Shown here: in pieces, positions 51,072-61,800 of the stretch
How positions within the stretch are numbered: the first letter of the stretch is position 1
Layout of the letters: the number at the start of each line of letters is the position of its first letter
Origin: Pseudomonadota bacterium
Lineage (GTDB): Bacteria > Pseudomonadota > Gammaproteobacteria > Steroidobacterales > Steroidobacteraceae
NCBI GenBank assembly: GCA_023423935.1
Contig: JAFAEQ010000050.1
Span: 207,980 to 271,979, forward strand
Reading direction: 5' to 3'
Length of the DNA stretch: 64,000 nt
The notes under the pieces: generated by a model
Database searches by the model: none
Told to the model about the DNA's origin: nothing
What the model saw: the letters and a program-made list of their open reading frames with translations, nothing else
Made by a program: the position numbers and the translations under genes

Positions 51072-52159
51072 TCGATATTCTCAAACTGGCCCGACCCGAC
51101 ATTCTGACGCTGCAGCCCTATCAGCATGCCGCGTGGGAACCGTCGCTCGAACGCATGCACGCCAATGAAATGCCATGGCGCGCAACACGTGACGTAAGCA
51201 GCGCTGGGCTCAACCGTTATCCCGAGCCTCAGCCCGCAGAGCTGATCGATCATCTCGCGCAGCTCTACGGCGTGAAGCCCGAAAACGTGCTCGCGGGTCG
51301 CGGCAGTGACGAGGGCATCGATCTGCTCGTCCGCGCGTTCTGCCGCGCCGGACAGGACAGGGTGCTGATCTGTCCGCCGACCTTCGGCATGTACAAGGTG
51401 TCCGCAAAGATTCAGGGCGCTGGCCTCGTGGAAGTTCCGTTGATCAAGGAACGCAATTTCGCACTCGATGCGCAGGCCGTGATCGCCGCGTGCTCGAATG
51501 ATCCGACCATCAAGCTCGTCTTCCTGTGCTCGCCGAACAATCCGACGGGCAACCTGCTCGATCGAAAAGACGTCGAATCGATCTGTGAGACGCTGAAGGA
51601 TCGCGCCGTCGTCGTGCTCGATGAGGCCTACATCGAGTTTGCGGAAGCCGAAAGCTTCGTGAGTGCACTGGCTCGCTTCGAGAATCTGGTGATCTTGCGT
51701 ACCTTGTCGAAAGCTTATGCGCTCGCCGGTGCACGTTGCGGCGCCGTTCTCGCTCACGCAGACATCGTGAGTCTGCTTGCTCGCGTGATCACGCCCTACG
51801 CGCTGCCCACGCATACAATCGATGCGGTCCTCGAGTACACCGACGGGCAGCACGCAGCTGAAGCCCGTGAGCGGATCGGGACGATCCTGAGCGAGCGCAA
51901 GCGACTGGCAGCGCAACTCGCCAGGCTCCCGGCCATCACGCATGTCTGGCCGAGCGACTCAAACTTCCTGCTCGTGGAATGCAGCGATGCCGATCGAGTA
52001 CTGCATGCAGCAATGTCGGCGGGACTCATCATTCGGGATCCGCGCTCGAATCCCGCACTGGCGGGCTGCGTGCGGATCTCAGTGGGGACGGCTGAGCAGA
52101 ACGATCGCCTGATTCGCGCCATCGCTGCCCTGCCCGGCCTTGCAGGAGATGCCGCATGA
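51068..52159 (+). CDS. hisC: Histidinol-phosphate aminotransferase HisC
   Basis: PLP-dependent transamination of imidazole acetol phosphate. 363 residues: NRYPEPQPAELIDHLAQLYG, GRGSDEGIDLLVRAFC, SPNNPTGNLL, VLDEAYIEFAE and PLP lysine in RTLSKAYALAGARCGA (near residue 217). Overlaps hisD and hisB by four bases each. Confidence 0.97.
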   Translation: MIDILKLARPDILTLQPYQHAAWEPSLERMHANEMPWRATRDVSSAGLNRYPEPQPAELIDHLAQLYGVKPENVLAGRGSDEGIDLLVRAFCRAGQDRVLICPPTFGMYKVSAKIQGAGLVEVPLIKERNFALDAQAVIAACSNDPTIKLVFLCSPNNPTGNLLDRKDVESICETLKDRAVVVLDEAYIEFAEAESFVSALARFENLVILRTLSKAYALAGARCGAVLAHADIVSLLARVITPYALPTHTIDAVLEYTDGQHAAEARERIGTILSERKRLAAQLARLPAITHVWPSDSNFLLVECSDADRVLHAAMSAGLIIRDPRSNPALAGCVRISVGTAEQNDRLIRAIAALPGLAGDAA

Positions 52160-53223
52160 GCGGTCAGAAAGTTCTTTTCATAGATCGCGACGGCACCTTG
52201 ATCGAAGAACCGGCCGATCAGCAGATCGACAGCTTGCAGAAACTGCGTCTGTTACCTGGCGTGATTCCCGCACTGATTCGCTTACGAGATGCGGGCTATC
52301 GTTTCGTCATGGTCAGCAATCAGGACGGCCGTGGCACGACGAGCTTTCCCGAAGAATCGTTCCGGGAGCCGCATGCATTCCTGCAGACGCTGCTCGAGTC
52401 GCAAGGCATCGCCTTCGACGCCGAGTTCATCTGCCCGCACTTCGCAAGCGATGGATGCGAATGCCGTAAACCCAAGACCGGACTTCTGACCGACTATCTG
52501 CGCGAGCATCCGCTCGACCGGCAGGCGAGCTTCGTCATCGGCGATCGCGAAACCGATCTGCAACTGGCTGCCAATCTGGACATCGGCGGTATTCGCGTCG
52601 GTCCGGGATTCGAGAGCTGGCCGCAGATCGCCACTCGACTGACGCAGGTTGCTCGTCGCGCCGAGGTCAAACGCACGACCAAGGAAACCGATATCGCAGT
52701 CGCAGTCGATCTGAATAGCGAAGGGCCGATTCATGTCGAAACCGGGCTCGGCTTCTTCGATCACATGCTCGAACAGATTGCCAAGCACGGCGGCTTTTCT
52801 CTGCAGCTCACCTGCAAGGGCGATCTGCACATCGATGAGCACCATACCGTCGAGGACTGCGCCCTCGCGCTCGGACAGGCATTACGCCAGGCGCTCGGCG
52901 ACAAGCGCGGCATCCATCGCTACGGCTTTCTGCTGCCGATGGACGAGGCGCTGGTGCGGGTTGCGATCGACCTGTCGGGCCGTCCTTACTTCGTCTTTGA
53001 AGGAAAGTTCGGTCGTGACTCGGTCGGACAGCTTCCCACCGAGCTCGTGCCGCATTTCTTTCGATCGCTCGCCGAAACGCTCGGCGCATCACTGAACATC
53101 AAAGTCCAGGGCGAGAACACGCATCACATGATCGAAGCTTGCTTCAAGGGTGTCGGCCGCACACTGCGGCAGGCGTTCCGCGTCGTCGACACCGAGCTTC
53201 CCAGCACGAAGGGCACGCTCTGA
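52156..53223 (+). CDS. hisB: Bifunctional histidinol-phosphatase / imidazoleglycerol-phosphate dehydratase HisB
   Basis: Two fused enzymes, 355 residues. The N-terminal HAD phosphatase has DRDGTLIEE (Asp10, Asp12) and a zinc loop CPHFASDGCECRKPK. The C-terminal dehydratase, from about residue 170, has HVETGLGFFDHMLEQIAKH, HHTVEDCALALG and ENTHHMIEACFKG (manganese ligands). Same arrangement as in E. coli. Confidence 0.97.
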   Translation: MSGQKVLFIDRDGTLIEEPADQQIDSLQKLRLLPGVIPALIRLRDAGYRFVMVSNQDGRGTTSFPEESFREPHAFLQTLLESQGIAFDAEFICPHFASDGCECRKPKTGLLTDYLREHPLDRQASFVIGDRETDLQLAANLDIGGIRVGPGFESWPQIATRLTQVARRAEVKRTTKETDIAVAVDLNSEGPIHVETGLGFFDHMLEQIAKHGGFSLQLTCKGDLHIDEHHTVEDCALALGQALRQALGDKRGIHRYGFLLPMDEALVRVAIDLSGRPYFVFEGKFGRDSVGQLPTELVPHFFRSLAETLGASLNIKVQGENTHHMIEACFKGVGRTLRQAFRVVDTELPSTKGTL

Positions 53224-53816
53224 TGACTCAGCTTGCGATCATCGACAGCGGCGGTGCCAACATCGCCTCGCTGCAGCTCGCCATCGAGCGGCTCGGCGTG
53301 CCCGCCAATCTCACCACCGATCCCGACCAGTTGCGTCGTGCCACGCACGTGATTCTGCCCGGCGTCGGTGCAGCCGCCGATTGCATGATGCGACTTCGCA
53401 CCGCGGGCCTCGTCGATGTCATCCGCGGATTGCAGCAGCCGTTGCTCGGCATCTGCGTCGGAATGCAGTTGCTGTTCGAGTCCTCCGAAGAAGGCGACGT
53501 CGAATGTCTGGGTGTGCTGCCCGGTCGTGTACGGCGCTTGTCCAATCGCGGCGATCTGCCCGTGCCGCACATGGGCTGGAATCAGCTCGAGTTCTCGCAG
53601 ACCTCGCCGTTGCTGAGCGATATCCGCGAAGGCGATTACGTCTACTTCGTGCATAGCTACGCCGCACCTGTCAGCCAGGCCACCCTTGCCACGACGACTT
53701 ACGGCGACAAATTTTCCGCCGTCGTTCAGCAAGGCAACGTCTACGGCGCGCAGTTTCATCCGGAGCGGTCGGCGCGTATCGGCGCACAACTGCTGCGCAA
53801 TTTCGTGAGTCTGTAA
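53223..53816 (+). CDS. hisH: Imidazole glycerol phosphate synthase glutaminase subunit HisH
   Basis: Releases ammonia from glutamine and passes it to HisF. From the ATG at 53223, which shares a base with the hisB stop (TGATG), it has 197 residues. GICVGMQLLFESSEEG contains the nucleophile Cys (near residue 78), and GAQFHPERSA holds the His-Glu pair. Confidence 0.96.
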   Translation: MTQLAIIDSGGANIASLQLAIERLGVPANLTTDPDQLRRATHVILPGVGAAADCMMRLRTAGLVDVIRGLQQPLLGICVGMQLLFESSEEGDVECLGVLPGRVRRLSNRGDLPVPHMGWNQLEFSQTSPLLSDIREGDYVYFVHSYAAPVSQATLATTTYGDKFSAVVQQGNVYGAQFHPERSARIGAQLLRNFVSL

Positions 53817-54543
53817 AGCAAATGGAACTGATCCCCGCCATCGATCTGAAAGACGGCCGTTGCGTACGCCTGTTCAAAGGCGACTTCGACGCCGAAACCG
53901 TGTATTCGAATGAACCTGCGACCGTGCTGGATCGCTATCGCTCGCTCGGGGCGCGGCGCGTCCACATCGTCGATCTCGATGGCGCGCGTGACGGCGAGCA
54001 GCCCAATCGTCAGATCATCCTGTCGCTTGCAGCGGCCAAAGTGGCGAGGCTCCAGGTCGGGGGTGGTCTGCGTACGCTCGCGCGCGTTCGCGATCTGCTC
54101 GATGCCGGAGTCGAACGCGCCGTGATCGGCAGCACCGCGGTGACCTCGCCTGAAGAAGTCATGGGCTGGCTGACCCAGATCGATCCTAAGAAGATCGTGC
54201 TCGCATTCGATGTGCGCCTGAACGAGTCCGGCGATCCCCTGCTGACGACGCACGGCTGGGTGAAGACCACCGAGCTCGTGCTCTGGAAAGCCGTCGAGCG
54301 TTATCTGAAAGCAGGTGTCACGCAAGTGTTGTGCACGGACATCGCGCGCGATGGCGCATTGACAGGACCCAATCTCGATCTCTATGCCGATGCCGTGCGC
54401 CGCTTTCCGGAAATTCAATGGCAGGCATCCGGCGGCGTCAGCACCGCAGATGATCTGCATGCACTGCGCGATGCCGGCGTCGCCGCTGTGATCAGCGGCA
54501 AAGCCATGCTCGAGAATCGAATCACGCCCGAGGAGTTACGGCC

Positions 54544-55310
<767 letters not shown>

Positions 55311-55314
<4 letters not shown>

Positions 55315-55937
55315 CGCCCGCACAGATCTCAGCACTCGACTGGAGCAAGGGCGATGGCCTGCTGCCCGCCGTGATTCAGGATGCTTCCAGCGGCAAAGTC
55401 CTCATGCTCGGCTACATGAACGCCGAGGCGTTGCAGACGACGCTCGATCAGAAGCGAGTGACATTCTTCAGCCGCAGCAAGAATCGACTGTGGACCAAAG
55501 GGGAAACTTCAGGACACTTCCTCGAGCTCGTCGCCGTTGCTCCGGACTGCGACAACGATACGTTGCTGATCACCGCGCGACCGCACGGCCCGACGTGTCA
55601 CACAGGGACTGAAAGCTGCTTTGGCGAGGTGGAAACACAAGTCGACGCCCTCGCCTTCCTGTCGCGGCTCGAATCGGTCATCGCTCAACGAATCGCCGAA
55701 AAGCCAGAAGGCAGTTACACCGCTCGCATCTGGGCACAGGGCCCCACCAAGATGGCCCAAAAGGTGGGCGAAGAAGGCGTCGAAGTCGCACTCGCGGCCG
55801 TCGCGCAGAGCGATGATCGACTGATCAGCGAGTCCGCCGATCTGCTCTTTCACCTGGCGCTGCTGCTCAAGAGCAGAAACCTCTCCCTCGCAGATGTGGT
55901 CGCTGAGCTGAGCGAACGACACACGGCGAAGCCCTGA
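55311..55937 (+). CDS. hisI: Bifunctional phosphoribosyl-AMP cyclohydrolase / phosphoribosyl-ATP pyrophosphatase HisIE
   Basis: 208 residues joining two steps of the pathway. The N-terminal cyclohydrolase has GYMNAEALQTT, RSKNRLWTKGETSG and the zinc cysteines in PDCDNDTLL and GPTCHTGTESCF. The C-terminal pyrophosphatase, from about residue 113, has TKMAQKVGEEGVEVALAA and ESADLLFHLALLL. Only three bases separate its stop from the stop of the convergent efflux gene. Confidence 0.96.
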
Positions 55938-55940
55938 CCT

Positions 55941-57392
55941 TCAGCGAGTACCGCTCGCGGCGCTGAGCTGCTCCTGCGACCACCCGCCGCCCAGCGCGCG
56001 AATCAGGGCGACGCTCGCTCGCAATCGTCGCGTTTCCAGGTCGAGCGCTGCACGTTGTGCGGTCAAGGCCATCGTCTGCGATTCGACGACTTCGAGATAG
56101 CTTGCCGCGCCTTCCTTGTAGCGGTTCTGTGCGTACTCGAGCGATTTCTCGGCGCTACTGGCTGCGGCGCGCTCTGATTCGGCAGCGATGCCGAAGTGAT
56201 TCATCAGCGCGAGATTGTCTTCGACCTGCTGGAACGCAGTGAGCACCGTCGCCCGGTAGTTCGCGCCCGCTTCTTCCAGGATCGCCATGGCCTGATCGAC
56301 GCGTGCGCGACGCCGGCCTGCATCGAACAGTTCGACCAGGAGCGAAGGTCCGATCGCCCAGGCAGCATTCGGGGCCGTCAGCCAGTCGGCGGATGCGTTG
56401 CTCGCGAATCCATAGCTGCCGTTCAGTGCGATCGACGGGAACCATGCGGCCCGCGCGACGCCGACACTGGCGTTCGCTGCGGCGGTCTGGCGCTGGGCGG
56501 ATGCGATATCCGGTCGGCGTTGCAGAAGCTCCGCGGGCATTGAGACAGGAATCGTCGGCATGCTCAGCGCCGCGATATTGGGCTCGATCGAGAACTCCGA
56601 AGGCGACGCCCCCACGAGCACAGCGATCGCATGCTCGAGCGTGGCTCGTTGTGCGAACGTCTGAGCAACCTGCGACCTCGCGGCATCCAGTTGCGTCTGC
56701 GCTCGCGACACGTCCAGTCCCGAGACGATCCCGGCGCGGTAACGCTCCTGTGTCAGCGACAACGCGCGCTCGTAAGCCGTCACCGTTTCGTTGAGCAGCT
56801 GAGCCTCCTGATCGAGGCCGCGTAGCGCGATGTAGTCGTCCGCCAGCTGCGCCAGCAGGCTCAGACGTGCCGATTCCAGATCCGCAGCAGCAGCCTCGGC
56901 ATTCAGTCGCCCTGCTCTGACGTTGTTGCGTACGCGTCCCCACAGGTCCAGTTCATAGCTCGCCTGCGCAGCGACGACATACGATTCGTAATGGCGCGCG
57001 ATCGACGTGCCGCTCGGTGGATTCGTGGCGGATTGGCGTCCGCGCTGCGCCTGCCCCTGAATCGCTACCGTGGGGAAGAGATCCGATCGCAGCTGCGCGC
57101 TAAACGCCACGGCCTGATCGTAGCGGGCCAATGCAGCCGCGAGATCGGGACTGTTGGCGATCAAGCGCTCCTGCAAGCGATCGAGCTGATCGTCGCCATA
57201 CAGTCTCCACCAGGCATCGCGCGGCAAGGTGTCGCCAGGCGTCGCACTCGTCCATGGTGCGGACTCCTTGAAGCTCGCCGCCGTCGGCACCTGCGGCAAC
57301 TCGAGTCTGGGCGCCATCGAGCAGGCGCCGAGCATCGTCGCGACGACTGCGATCTGCGCCAGCCGCATCCCGCATTTCTCAGCTGCGTGCAT
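55941..57392 (-). CDS. Outer-membrane efflux lipoprotein (NodT/OprM type)
   Basis: Outer-membrane channel of the tripartite RND pump. From the ATG at 57392 (AAGG six bases upstream) it has 483 residues. The signal peptide ends in lipobox LGACS (Cys24). Two TolC-like repeats follow, with long coiled helices (LQERLIANSPDLAAALARYD; LLQRRPDIASAQRQTAAANA). It overlaps the fusion protein gene upstream. Confidence 0.92.
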   Translation of the reverse strand: MHAAEKCGMRLAQIAVVATMLGACSMAPRLELPQVPTAASFKESAPWTSATPGDTLPRDAWWRLYGDDQLDRLQERLIANSPDLAAALARYDQAVAFSAQLRSDLFPTVAIQGQAQRGRQSATNPPSGTSIARHYESYVVAAQASYELDLWGRVRNNVRAGRLNAEAAAADLESARLSLLAQLADDYIALRGLDQEAQLLNETVTAYERALSLTQERYRAGIVSGLDVSRAQTQLDAARSQVAQTFAQRATLEHAIAVLVGASPSEFSIEPNIAALSMPTIPVSMPAELLQRRPDIASAQRQTAAANASVGVARAAWFPSIALNGSYGFASNASADWLTAPNAAWAIGPSLLVELFDAGRRRARVDQAMAILEEAGANYRATVLTAFQQVEDNLALMNHFGIAAESERAAASSAEKSLEYAQNRYKEGAASYLEVVESQTMALTAQRAALDLETRRLRASVALIRALGGGWSQEQLSAASGTR

Positions 57393-58542
57393 CGGCAACC
57401 TTCGCTTTCGGATCGATCACACGCACCTGGATACCCTCGGTGATGCCATCCGGCGGCGTTTCGATGACGCGATCATCCGGCTCGAGCCCGGACGCGATTT
57501 CCACGGTCGCACCGTGATCGCGCGCGATCACGATCGGTTTCAACGTCACCTTCGCATCCTCGCCCACGGTCGCGACACGCAGCCCGTGCTGATCGAAGAT
57601 CAGAGCGCTGCCCGGGATGTGCAGCGTGCCCGCAGTTTTCGGCAGATCGAATTTCACACTGGCAAAGCCGCCCGGCAGGAGCTCACCTTTCGTGTTATCG
57701 AGACTCAGCTGAACCAGCGTCGTTCCGGTCGCAACGTTGACGGCACCGGAGGCGAACTCGACCGTCGCTTCATACTTGCTGCCCGCCCGTTCCGGCACAC
57801 TGACCTGCGCCTTGGTGCCCGCCGTGAGCAACGACGCATAGGCCTGCGGCACGTTCACATACAACCGCAGGCGCCTCGTATCCGAGACGACGAACAGCTC
57901 GGGCCCCGTGCCGCCGCCTGCGTTGATGAGCGCGCCAATATCGGTTTCGCGTGCGGTCACGATGCCATCGAACGGAGCCACGATCCGCGTGAACTGCTGC
58001 ATGGTGCGCAACCGATTCACGTTCGCCTGCGCCGCATTCACCATCGCCTGCTTCACGGCATAGTCGCCGAGCTTCTCCTCCACTTCCTGTCTCGACACGG
58101 AGTCCGTGCCCATCATCGACTGCCAGCGCTTCGCAGTGCTTTCCGCCAATGCCGCATTCGCCTTGGCGCTGACCAGATCCGCTTCGGCCTGCAACAACTG
58201 CTGTTCGACATCAGGCGCTTCGATGACGGCCAGCAGCTGCCCCGCCTTCACTCGCGTACCGATATCGGCGCTCCAGCTTTTGAGATAGCCGGAGACCCGC
58301 GCATAGATGGGCGCGCGTGCGTGCGCCTCGAGACGGCCCGGCAGTTCCATGGTTCCAGCTGCAGATTCGGACTTGGGCAGAACCACGGCCACGGTGGGAA
58401 TGGCCTGCTCGTCGGTCCATTCACGAAGATTCGAATCGTGACTCACGCGCGCGATGACGCCGCCCGCCACCACGACCAGCACGATCGCGCACGCCACCAG
58501 GCCTGCGGTCCGTAACCGCCGCATCGGCACCTCAGACTGCAT
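57379..58542 (-). CDS. RND efflux periplasmic adaptor (membrane fusion protein)
   Basis: 387 residues from the ATG at 58542, which overlaps the end of the RND gene by 11 bases. One N-terminal helix (TAGLVACAIVLVVVAGGVIA), a lipoyl-like half (APIYARVSGYLKSW; VKAGQLLAVIEAPDV), a hairpin domain (120-160) and beta-barrel domains (IVAPFDGIVTARETDIGALI; LLPGGFASVKFDLP). It bridges the pump and the outer-membrane channel. The open frame continues upstream, but the HlyD-like part starts here. Confidence 0.92.
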   Translation of the reverse strand: MQSEVPMRRLRTAGLVACAIVLVVVAGGVIARVSHDSNLREWTDEQAIPTVAVVLPKSESAAGTMELPGRLEAHARAPIYARVSGYLKSWSADIGTRVKAGQLLAVIEAPDVEQQLLQAEADLVSAKANAALAESTAKRWQSMMGTDSVSRQEVEEKLGDYAVKQAMVNAAQANVNRLRTMQQFTRIVAPFDGIVTARETDIGALINAGGGTGPELFVVSDTRRLRLYVNVPQAYASLLTAGTKAQVSVPERAGSKYEATVEFASGAVNVATGTTLVQLSLDNTKGELLPGGFASVKFDLPKTAGTLHIPGSALIFDQHGLRVATVGEDAKVTLKPIVIARDHGATVEIASGLEPDDRVIETPPDGITEGIQVRVIDPKAKVADARS

Positions 58543-61500
58543 GAACCTCTCCTTCGGCCAGCGGCGGTTGCGCTGCTTTCCTGCGCGCAATCCGCTCATG
58601 GACGATGCTGAAAACCACGGGAACGAACAGCAGCGTGGCCGCTGTCGAAAAGATGAGTCCTCCGACCACGGCGCGACCGAGCGGCGCATTCTGCTCGCCA
58701 CCTTCACCCAGTCCGAGCGCCATGGGCGTCATGCCAATGATCATCGCGAGCGCCGTCATGAGCACCGGTCGGAATCGTACGAAGCCTGCTTCGAGCGCGG
58801 CCTTCACAGGCTCGTGGGTCTGCTCCAGACGCTCGCGCGCGAAACTGATGACGAGCACGCTGTTGGCCGTCGCCACGCCCATGCACATGATCGCGCCCGT
58901 GAGTGCCGGCACCGAGAGCGTCGTGAAAGTGATGAAGAGCATCCACACGATGCCCGCGAGCGCCGCCGGCAATGCGCTGATGATCACGAACGGGTCGCTC
59001 CAGGACTGGAAGTTGACGACGATCAACAGATAGATCAGCACGATTGCGCCGATGAGTCCGAGCGACAGGCCTGTGAACGCGCTCGTCATGGTCTGGACCT
59101 GACCCAGCAGCTGGACGGTCGTGCCTCGCGGCAGATCTTTCTCGTGCTCGGCGAGAACTTTGCGAATGTCCGCGGCGACAGCTCCGAGATCGCGGCCCTG
59201 CGTCGTGGCATAGATCTGCACCAGCGGCTGCACATCGTACTGCGACACGACCGCGCTCGAAGTATCGCGCCGGATGTCGGCAATCGCTCCGAGCAGCTGC
59301 GACGATCCGCTGGCCGAGGACACCGGAACGCGTTGCAGCGCATCTAGTTTGTCCATCGCGTACTGCGGCGTCTGCATCACGATCGGGTACTGCACGCCGG
59401 TCTGCGGATTCAACCAGAACGTGGGCGCCACCTGACTCGAACCTGCCAGGTTCACGACCAGACTGTTGGTGATATCACGCTCGGTGAGGCCCGCGAACTG
59501 AGCGCGCGTGCGATCGACGTTGACCTCGAACGCGTGGATGCTGCGCGATTGCTGGATGCGCACATCGGCGATTCCAGGAATCCTGCGCAGCGGCTCGAGC
59601 AAGGTGTCCGCATACGCAAAGCTCGCCTTGAGATCGCGTCCGCGGATCTGCAGATCGATCGGCGCGGGTGCACCGAAATTCAGGATCTGACTCACGATGT
59701 CCGCGGGCGTGAACGAGAATTGCACGCCCGGGAAACGGCGCGGCAGCTCTTCGCGCAGTTTGCGCACGTAGTCTGCTGTCGGTCCATGGTCCTCGGTGAG
59801 TGCGATCTGAATGTCGCCATCCTGGGAGCCGATCAGGCCCGTGTTGTTGTAGCTGAGATTGATGCCCGAGAACGGCATGCCGACGTTGTCGACCATCGAA
59901 CGGATCTCGTGCGGCGGAATGATCTGACGAATCGCTGCCTGAATCTCGGCGAACTTCGCCGCGGTGGCTTCGACACGAGTACCCGCAGGTGCACGCGCAT
60001 GAATCAGGATCTGTCCCGAGTCCACCGTCGGGAAGAAATTGCGGCCGAGAAATGGAACGAGCAGGAAGGATGCGAGCACGAAGGTCATGAAGCCGATCAC
60101 GAACGGCCGACGATGCGCGAGCGCAAGCTGCAGCAGATCGCGATACCCATCGCGAAAGCGCGCGAACCCCTGCTCGAAGCGGCGCTGGAAGCGCACGAAC
60201 GGATTGGACGAGTGCTGCTGCTCGTGTTCACCCGCACTGTGAGGCTTGAGCAGATACTTCGCCATGGTCGGCACGAGCGTGCGCGAGAGGATGAACGAGC
60301 ACACCATCGCGAACATCACGGCCTCGGCCATCGGCACGAACAGGAATCGCGCCACGCCTTCCAGGAAGAACATCGGCACGAACACGATGCAGATACATAA
60401 CAGGCTCACGAACGCAGGCGTCACGATCTGCGCCGCGCCGTCGAGAATCGAAGTCTCGACGTCCTTACCCTGCTCAAGATGCCAGTTGATGTTTTCGATG
60501 GTCACCGTCGCGTCGTCGACGAGAATACCGACGGCGAGCGCAAGGCCGCCGAGCGTCATGATGTTGAGTGTCTCTCCGGCGAGCGCGAGCAGACCCAGCG
60601 CACCCAGAATCGACAGCGGGATGGACGTGGCGATGATCACTGTCGAGCGCCAGCTCCCCAGGAACAACAGAATCATCAGGCTGGTCAGCGCGGCCGCAAT
60701 GACACCTTCCACCGCCACGCCGGCGATCGCGCCTTTGACGAAGATGGATTGATCGCCGATCGGCTTGATCTCGAGATTCTCGGGGAGCGACTCCTTCAGT
60801 TTGGCGGCTGCCTTTTTCACACCCTCGATCACGGCCAGGGTCGAAGCCGATCCATTTTTCAGGACGGTGACGATCACCGAGCGGCCGCCATCCACATGGA
60901 CGATGTTCGTCTGCGGCGGGTTGCCGTCGCGCACGCTGGCCACATCGCGCAAATAGACCATCGCCCCGCCCACCAGCTTGATCGGCAATGCGCGCAGATC
61001 GTCCAGCTCCACGGCGCTGTTGTTGAGCTGGATCGGGAACTCGCGCTCGCCGATCTTCTGAGTTCCGACCGGAGTGATCAGGTTCTGCGCCGCGAGCGCG
61101 TTCGCCACATCCTGGCCGGACAATCCGCGCGCCTGCAACGCATCGGGATCCAGGTCGATCTGGATCTGACGCGTCTTGCCGCCGAATGGATAGGGAATCG
61201 CTGCGCCGCGGACGTTCGTGAGTCCCATGCGCACCGTGTTGAGACCGAGATCGCCCAGGGCCTGTTCGGTCATGCCGCGAGCAGACAGTGCGAACTGGAT
61301 GACCGAGACCGTCGATGCGCTGTAGTTGAGGATCAGGGGCGGCGTGATGCCGGGCGGCATCTGTCGCAGCATGGTCTGTGAGACCGCCGTTACCTGAGCA
61401 TTCGCCGTGTTGATATCGACGTTCGGCTGAAAAAAGATCTTCACGATGCCGAAGCCGGTGTACGAGGTGGCTTCGAGGTGCTCGACGTCGTTGACCATCG

Positions 61501-61720
61501 TCGTCAGCGCGCGCTGATACGGCGTAATGATCCGGCCGTTCATCGCATCGGGCGGCAGTCCGGCGTACTGCCAGATCACGCTGATCACCGGAATACGGAT
61601 CTCGGGAAAGATGTCCGTCGGTGTGCGCAGCGCAGCGAGCGGACCGACGATGAGGATCAGAAGCGCAAGCACCACGAAGGTGTACGGCCTGCGCAGCGCG
61701 ATCCGAACTATTCCGAGCAT
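58532..61720 (-). CDS. RND family efflux transporter permease (AcrB-like)
   Basis: 1062-residue proton-driven inner-membrane pump from the ATG at 61720. N-terminal helix RPYTFVVLALLILIVGPLAA, periplasmic porter domains (PTDIFPEIRIPVISVIWQYA), helix 4 with acidic pair GILVDDATVTIENI, and the second half GTTVQLLGQVQTMTSAFTGL with the repeat helices ending LLFVPVVFSIVHER. It belongs to the HAE1/AcrB branch; substrates are not evident. The ribosome binding site is weak. It is transcribed after the sensor kinase gene with an 80-base gap. Confidence 0.93.
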   Translation of the reverse strand: MLGIVRIALRRPYTFVVLALLILIVGPLAALRTPTDIFPEIRIPVISVIWQYAGLPPDAMNGRIITPYQRALTTMVNDVEHLEATSYTGFGIVKIFFQPNVDINTANAQVTAVSQTMLRQMPPGITPPLILNYSASTVSVIQFALSARGMTEQALGDLGLNTVRMGLTNVRGAAIPYPFGGKTRQIQIDLDPDALQARGLSGQDVANALAAQNLITPVGTQKIGEREFPIQLNNSAVELDDLRALPIKLVGGAMVYLRDVASVRDGNPPQTNIVHVDGGRSVIVTVLKNGSASTLAVIEGVKKAAAKLKESLPENLEIKPIGDQSIFVKGAIAGVAVEGVIAAALTSLMILLFLGSWRSTVIIATSIPLSILGALGLLALAGETLNIMTLGGLALAVGILVDDATVTIENINWHLEQGKDVETSILDGAAQIVTPAFVSLLCICIVFVPMFFLEGVARFLFVPMAEAVMFAMVCSFILSRTLVPTMAKYLLKPHSAGEHEQQHSSNPFVRFQRRFEQGFARFRDGYRDLLQLALAHRRPFVIGFMTFVLASFLLVPFLGRNFFPTVDSGQILIHARAPAGTRVEATAAKFAEIQAAIRQIIPPHEIRSMVDNVGMPFSGINLSYNNTGLIGSQDGDIQIALTEDHGPTADYVRKLREELPRRFPGVQFSFTPADIVSQILNFGAPAPIDLQIRGRDLKASFAYADTLLEPLRRIPGIADVRIQQSRSIHAFEVNVDRTRAQFAGLTERDITNSLVVNLAGSSQVAPTFWLNPQTGVQYPIVMQTPQYAMDKLDALQRVPVSSASGSSQLLGAIADIRRDTSSAVVSQYDVQPLVQIYATTQGRDLGAVAADIRKVLAEHEKDLPRGTTVQLLGQVQTMTSAFTGLSLGLIGAIVLIYLLIVVNFQSWSDPFVIISALPAALAGIVWMLFITFTTLSVPALTGAIMCMGVATANSVLVISFARERLEQTHEPVKAALEAGFVRFRPVLMTALAMIIGMTPMALGLGEGGEQNAPLGRAVVGGLIFSTAATLLFVPVVFSIVHERIARRKAAQPPLAEGEVHAV

Positions 61721-61800
61721 GGGAACCGCGATCAGGGAAGGAGGCCGCGAATTATCGGGATCGCGCCAAAGACTTTCACGTTCCAGACGTGAAAGGTTGT

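Noticed and set aside
57229..58515. 428-residue plus-strand frame opposite the efflux adaptor
   Set aside because: Antisense shadow, with no domain and no ribosome binding site.
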